Assembly: GCA_020540725.1 (NCBI GenBank) | Contig: JAJBSL010000039.1 | Span: 1 to 17,517 of the forward strand | Reading direction: 5' to 3' | DNA: 17,517 nucleotides | Origin: Lachnospiraceae bacterium EP-SM-12S-S03 | GTDB lineage: Bacteria > Bacillota > Clostridia > Lachnospirales > Lachnospiraceae | Shown here: piece by piece, positions 14,309-17,517 of the stretch | Layout of the letters: every line of letters starts with the position of its first letter | How positions within the stretch are numbered: the first letter of the stretch is position 1 | Made by a program: the position numbers and the translations under genes | Notes under the pieces: model-generated | Database searches by the model: none | What the model was told of the DNA's origin: nothing | Seen by the model: only the letters and a program-made list of their open reading frames with translations

Positions 14309-14949
14309 ATGGCATTTGATTTCAAGAAAGAATACAAAGAGTTTTATATGCCAAAGAACAAGCCTGAAATTGTGATCGTTCCAACGGCCAATTACATAGC
14401 AGTACGAGGACAAGGGAATCCCAATGAAGAAGGCGGAACTTATCAGACGGCGATAGGCATATTATATGCAGTTGCATATACTTTGAAATGAGCTATAAGA
14501 GCGAGTATAAAATAGAAGGCTTTTATGAATATGTTGTTCCTCCTCTTGAAGGCTTTTGGTGGCAAAATGATTGCAATGGAGTGGATTATGCTAACAAAGA
14601 TACATTTAATTGGATTTCTGCTATTCGTCTGCCTGATTTTGTCACAAAAAAGGATTTTGATTGGGCGGTGGAAATAGCAACAAAGAAGAAAAAATTAGAT
14701 TGTTCCTCTGCCGAGTTCTTATCTATAGAGGAAGGTTTATGCGTACAAATTATGCACTTTGGGTCTTTTGACAATGAGCCTGCAACTGTTGCCATTATGG
14801 ACAAGTTTCTTAGTGAGAACGGATATATCAATGATATTAACGATATTCGGTTTCATCACGAAATTTATATGTCTGATGCAAGAAAAGTTGCTCCCGAAAA
14901 GTGGAAAACGGTCATCAGACATCCGATTAAAAAACTGGCAGATGCTTGA
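14309..14949 (+). pseudogene. GyrI-like small-molecule-binding protein, split by a frameshift
   Basis: Two adjacent frames encode one GyrI-like (SMBD) protein. Frame 1 (14309-14491, 60 residues) starts MAFDFKKEYKEFYMPKNKPE and ends AVAYTLK. Frame 2 (14488-14949, 153 residues) resumes MSYKSEYKIEGFYEYVVPPL and ends HPIKKLADA. Homologues read straight through TLKMSYK, so one base is missing, most simply an A from TTGAAAATGAGC, giving TTGAAATGAGC at 14484-14494. The loss leaves a stop and a start overlapping as ATGA, so the second part could still be made by reinitiation. Family members bind small toxic compounds, and some hydrolyse cyclopropanoid DNA alkylators. A GAGG-containing site at about 14296-14303 precedes the first ATG. 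Confidence 0.85.
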
Positions 14950-14971
14950 TATTCTCGCGAATTCTTTTGTT

Positions 14972-15040
14972 TTATATCTTTTTATAGCCGCACTTTGGAC
15001 ATACATCATTTTTACCTAACAAAATGCCACATAGAGGGCA
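14972..15040 (-). pseudogene. Zinc-ribbon C-terminal fragment
   Basis: On the minus strand a short frame reads CPLCGILLGKNDVCPKCGYK and ends KI and a stop, with two CxxC knuckles of a zinc ribbon. The frame runs back only about a dozen more residues to a stop, without a start codon. It looks like the last scrap of a lost gene. The remainder of 14950-15106 holds nothing else I can support. Confidence 0.35.
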
Positions 15041-15106
15041 ATGGTAAGAGGGAAAAAAGACGTGTGATGTTATGCTTTATTTTTTTATCTTGAATGAATA
15101 AAAAGA

Positions 15107-15135
15107 TTGAAAGCTGTGTTTGTTTCCAGTATAAT
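15107..15135 (+). promoter_or_regulatory. Promoter of the surface-protein transcript
   Basis: TTGAAA (15107-15112), a 17-base spacer and TATAAT (15130-15135) form a near-consensus sigma-A promoter. Transcription would begin near 15142, leaving an unusually long leader of about 210 bases before the surface-protein start. Confidence 0.8.
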
Positions 15136-15188
15136 GTTTTTGTATAGAAGGAATGATTGAGAATTTTTGAAAGAAGGGTTGACAGTCA

Positions 15189-15305
15189 TGTTCACACACT
15201 ACTACATTTGCGACAGACAAACGGACAAACAACTAGAATCTGCCTATTTTTCAATCCGATCAATAATAAACAGAACGCACAGATTACTCATGTATAAAGG
15301 GTAGT
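15189..15305 (+). CDS. Candidate 38-residue leader peptide
   Basis: The ATG at 15189 follows AAAGAAGGG at about 15171-15179. The frame reads MFTHYYICDRQTDKQLESAY and runs to a TAG at 15303-15305. It lies wholly in the leader of the surface-protein gene, and its last ten codons sit inside the hairpin at 15276-15312. That layout is typical of leader-peptide attenuation, with a cluster of His/Tyr codons near the start (HYYIC), but no peptide of this sequence is known to me and the frame may be chance. Confidence 0.35.
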
Positions 15306-15317
15306 TTGTGCGCTTTT
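15276..15317 (+). terminator. Terminator-like hairpin in the surface-protein leader
   Basis: A 14-pair stem is formed by CGCACAGATTACTC (15276-15289) and GGGTAGTTTGTGCG (15299-15312), with three G-T wobbles, around a 9-base loop, followed by CTTTTC. It lies between the promoter and the start of the surface protein, only about 30 bases before its AAGGAG, so it would stop or modulate that transcript. It might alternatively be a stabilising 5' structure. Confidence 0.65.
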
Positions 15318-15353
15318 CTATGCAGAAATTAAAAAATCAAGGAGTGAACAGAC

Positions 15354-17210
15354 ATGAAGAAAAAACAAGTTCTTGCAGTAAGTTCCGCATTGATGATTGG
15401 AACAACGGCTGCACTTACAGGGCTTCCTACACCTGTTATGGCACAGGAAAACACAGAAGTTGTGCAGGAAGCCATTGTAGAAGAAAACAAGACAGAGCAA
15501 GTTCCTATGGAACAGGAAACAGAAAATGCAGAAGTACAAGAAAATACGGTAGATAATGAGCAGGAAGAAATGGTACCAGAGAAAGCACCTGCTGAAAGTG
15601 TGGAAAATAAAACCGTTGAAGAAAGCAAGAATACAGAAGTAAAGGCTGGAAGCATTGCTATTGATGAAGCACATTTTCCAAATCGTGCATTTAGATTATA
15701 TGTGCAGACTAATTTCGACAAAAATAATGATAACAGCTTATCATCCGATGAAATTAACAATGTTACTAGTATGACAATACAAGAGAGGTCTAATAAAGAA
15801 TTTACATCTATACAGGGTATAGAATTATTTACTAATTTAGAAGATTTGTCACTTGCTGCACCTCTTAAAGATTTAGATTTAAGCAAAAATATCAATTTAA
15901 AAAATCTGAAAATACAGAGCCTATCTATCTTTGGCTTTGATGTTAGCAAAAATATGAATTTACAGTCTTTAACTGCAAATTCAAACTATCTTTGGTATAA
16001 CATTGGCAACAATCCAAATCTTGAAACTGTAAATGTTGGAAATAGTCATCTTTGGACTGAAATAGAAAAAAATCGGTTTAATTTTAAATATGAATGTCCA
16101 GGAATAGATATCTCAAAAGTTTCTATTTTACAGAATGGAAAATTAGATAAAGATACTGGAATTGCTTATATTGATGATGTAAGCAAAGACTTCATTTATG
16201 AATATGATTGTGGTACATATAAAGGCGGTAAAAAAACATTAGAAATTACAGTACATGTACGAACATCATCTCTACCAGATATTTTTGCGGAAGATGTCAC
16301 CTTAAAAGTGGGGGATACGTTTGACCCATTGAAAAATGTAACTGCCAGTGATTTTGAAGATGGTTCAATTACTTTAACACAAGAAAATATAATTGAAAAT
16401 GATGTAGACACTTCTAAGGCTGGTATTTATCATGTAACTTATAAAGTAACGGATAGTGATGGAAAATCTAGAAGAAAAGTTATTACTGTTACCGTAAAAG
16501 GTTCGACTGATATTCCGAATACTGCTCCAATTATTTCCGCAAATGATGTTACATTAAATGTAGGCGATACGTTTGACTCATTAAAAGATGTAACTGCAAC
16601 AGATAAAGAAGACGGAACTATCATTTTGACAAAAGATAATGTTATCACAAATAATGTCGATACTTCTAAGGCTGGCACTTACCATGTAACCTATAGGGTA
16701 ACAGATAGAAACGGAGCTTCTACCGAAAAGACAATTACTGTAACCGTAAAACAAAATACAGAAAGCCTTAATTCTGCACCAACTATTTCCGCAAACGATA
16801 TTACATTGAATGTAGGAGATACTTTCGACCCATTGGAAAAAGTTATAGCAACGGATAAAGAGGACGGAACGATTACTTTAACAAAGGACAATATAATTGC
16901 AAATGATGTTGATACCTCAAAAGCCGGTACTTATCATGTGACTTATAAAGTAACAGATAAAAACGGTGCTTCTACTAAAAAAACAATTACAGTTACCGTA
17001 AAAGAAAAATCAACAAATAAACCTGTAAGTCCACAACAGCCACAGAAACCGAACAAGCCAACCAACACAACAAAGCCTAACGGACAAAAGAACCCTCCAA
17101 AAACAGGCGATATGGCAAGTATCGGATTGTTCGCTTCTATGTTTGCAGGTTCAACCGGTGCATTAGCGGTTTTATTTGGTAAAAAACGCAAAAGAGATAA
17201 AAATAATTAA
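15354..17210 (+). CDS. Wall-anchored surface protein with EF-hand-like motif, LRR-like segment and three Ig-like repeats
   Basis: This is a 618-residue exported protein. The signal peptide is at 1-30 (MKKKQVLAVSS to PVMA). An acidic Glu/Gln/Val-rich spacer is at about 31-97. An EF-hand-like loop, DKNNDNSLSSDE, is at 122-133, and a degenerate leucine-rich-repeat-like stretch at about 150-235 (NLEDLSL, DLDLSKNINLKNL). Three tandem Ig-like domains of the DUF5011 type follow at about 309-383, 393-466 and 477-550, each with VGDTFDxL, EDGxIxLT and DTSKAGxYHVTY. A Pro/Asn/Lys-rich spacer (552-580) leads to the sorting motif PPKTG (581-585), a hydrophobic segment and the tail KKRKRDKNN. PPKTG matches the (S/P)PxTG type used by sortase B of Clostridioides difficile. 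AAGGAG is at about 15340-15345. Role likely adhesion; no sortase gene is in view. Confidence 0.88.
   Translation: MKKKQVLAVSSALMIGTTAALTGLPTPVMAQENTEVVQEAIVEENKTEQVPMEQETENAEVQENTVDNEQEEMVPEKAPAESVENKTVEESKNTEVKAGSIAIDEAHFPNRAFRLYVQTNFDKNNDNSLSSDEINNVTSMTIQERSNKEFTSIQGIELFTNLEDLSLAAPLKDLDLSKNINLKNLKIQSLSIFGFDVSKNMNLQSLTANSNYLWYNIGNNPNLETVNVGNSHLWTEIEKNRFNFKYECPGIDISKVSILQNGKLDKDTGIAYIDDVSKDFIYEYDCGTYKGGKKTLEITVHVRTSSLPDIFAEDVTLKVGDTFDPLKNVTASDFEDGSITLTQENIIENDVDTSKAGIYHVTYKVTDSDGKSRRKVITVTVKGSTDIPNTAPIISANDVTLNVGDTFDSLKDVTATDKEDGTIILTKDNVITNNVDTSKAGTYHVTYRVTDRNGASTEKTITVTVKQNTESLNSAPTISANDITLNVGDTFDPLEKVIATDKEDGTITLTKDNIIANDVDTSKAGTYHVTYKVTDKNGASTKKTITVTVKEKSTNKPVSPQQPQKPNKPTNTTKPNGQKNPPKTGDMASIGLFASMFAGSTGALAVLFGKKRKRDKNN
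16278..17003 (+). repeat. Three tandem repeats encoding Ig-like domains
   Basis: Three units of about 222 bases (roughly 16278-16502, 16530-16751 and 16782-17003) lie within the surface protein gene, separated by 27-30-base linkers. Units 2 and 3 share long exact stretches (for example GTAACAGATA and AAGGACAAT-type blocks) and a near-identical protein sequence, while unit 1 is more divergent. This fits duplication of one domain by recombination. Confidence 0.75.
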
Positions 17211-17254
17211 CGAAATGTATAGCGACAAGATTAGATACTAATAAATTTTCATGT

Positions 17255-17285
17255 AAAAGGACACCCAACTATGAGGTGTCCTTTT
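17255..17285 (+). terminator. Terminator after the surface protein
   Basis: AAAAGGACACC (17255-17265) pairs perfectly with GGTGTCCTTTT (17275-17285) around a 9-base loop. It is a canonical terminator that may work in both directions. Confidence 0.88.
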
Positions 17286-17309
17286 CAAACGTGTATTATC
17301 ATATCAAGG

Positions 17310-17344
17310 CTCATTCAATCGTGGTACATTCGTGGTAAAATGAG
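17310..17344. repeat. Twin TCGTGGTA repeats inside an inverted pair
   Basis: TCGTGGTA occurs at 17319-17326 and 17330-17337, an 11-base step of about one helical turn. The pair is enclosed by CTCATT (17310-17315) and its complement AATGAG (17339-17344). Such an array could bind a protein, for example an integrase or regulator. A further inverted repeat, CTATACTT/AAGTATAG, follows at 17352-17379. No gene is seen in 17286-17517. Confidence 0.45.
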
Positions 17345-17436
17345 TGTTTTTCTATACTTCAAAATGCTCAAAAGTATAGTGTTTATGTGGATAATCAAAA
17401 AATAGATAGAAGATTTTTAAGTGCATATTCCGCAAG

Positions 17437-17466
17437 AACTGGGGCTATCGGGAAATAGATAGTTCT
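17437..17466. repeat. Hairpin near the right edge
   Basis: GAACT pairs with AGTTC and CTAT with ATAG in a compact stem with a small internal loop. No T run follows, so it is not a standard terminator. Confidence 0.35.
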
Positions 17467-17473
17467 AAATAGG

Positions 17474-17511
17474 GGGGGCAGATGTGACTCGTACGAGTTG
17501 CATCTGCCCCC
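17474..17511. repeat. Large G/C-armed palindrome
   Basis: GGGGGCAGATG (17474-17484) is the exact complement of CATCTGCCCCC (17501-17511), and between them lies the 12-base perfect palindrome ACTCGTACGAGT (17487-17498), broken only by two TG/TG mismatches. No T run follows on either strand within view, so it is not obviously a terminator. The window ends six bases later. Confidence 0.65.
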
Positions 17512-17517
17512 AAAACT

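Noticed and set aside
14481..14495. Programmed frameshift in the GyrI-like gene
   Set aside because: There is no standard slippery heptamer or downstream stimulator seen, and homologues are encoded in one frame; a one-base deletion is simpler.
15216..15230. Tandem GACAAAC repeat within the leader ORF
   Set aside because: Only two 7-base copies; too short to claim a regulatory array.
15329..15949. Long minus-strand frame (206 codons) opposite the surface protein
   Set aside because: It is antisense to a clear signal peptide and acidic spacer; Ser/Cys/Phe-rich text is what the reverse of Glu/Lys/Asn-rich coding gives.
1..17517. CRISPR arrays, tRNA or rRNA genes
   Set aside because: No regularly spaced direct repeats and no tRNA cloverleaf or rRNA sequence were seen on either strand by eye.

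Overview
The window looks like chromosomal DNA of a low-GC Gram-positive gut Clostridia member, most likely Lachnospiraceae. The evidence is AT-rich coding sequence, strong AGGAGG-type ribosome binding sites, TTG starts, a C-terminal cell-wall sorting signal, and protein families typical of that group (PhoH/PIN, DUF3781, yjdF RNA plus YjdF, IS1182 transposases). Species cannot be fixed from sequence alone.

Layout. (1) Positions 1-2300 are a graveyard of mobile DNA: the C-terminal part of an IS1182-type transposase on the minus strand, then the 5' part of a group II intron with a 3'-truncated reverse transcriptase/maturase and no visible domain V. (2) Positions 2371-6637 are a housekeeping-like operon: PIN-PhoH ATPase, HD-domain phosphohydrolase and polyphosphate kinase, bounded by terminator-like hairpins on both sides. 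(3) Positions 6682-7680 hold an N-terminally truncated FtsX-type ABC permease remnant, an unrecognised protein coupled to it by an overlapping TTG start, and a doubtful small membrane ORF. (4) Positions 7680-9820 hold a yjdF-type riboswitch and yjdF, an inositol-monophosphatase-family enzyme and a small alpha/beta hydrolase. (5) Positions 9925-10690 are a complete RelB/DinJ-ParE/RelE toxin-antitoxin operon with promoter, operator-like palindrome and terminator. (6) Positions 10720-11783 hold three overlapping small genes (two unrecognised, one DUF3781) and a YrvL-like membrane protein. (7) Positions 11814-14949 hold a WYL-domain regulator followed by a ClbS/DfsB-family protein, a spore-photoproduct-lyase-like radical SAM enzyme and a GyrI-like gene split by a frameshift. 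(8) Positions 15107-17285 hold a promoter, a 38-codon leader ORF overlapping a terminator-like hairpin, and a wall-anchored repeat protein. (9) The last 230 bases hold paired short repeats and a large palindrome but no gene.

The most interesting part is region 7. An identical 17-base sequence, containing a TGTCA-type dyad fused to a TTGACA -35 box, lies in front of both the regulator and the ClbS-like gene. ClbS and GyrI-like proteins are two unrelated folds, both with members known to hydrolyse cyclopropane-type DNA-alkylating electrophiles. Together with a DNA-repair-like radical SAM protein and a WYL regulator (a class often linked to DNA damage), this suggests an inducible genotoxin-protection operon. 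The co-location and the operators are seen directly; the function is inference.
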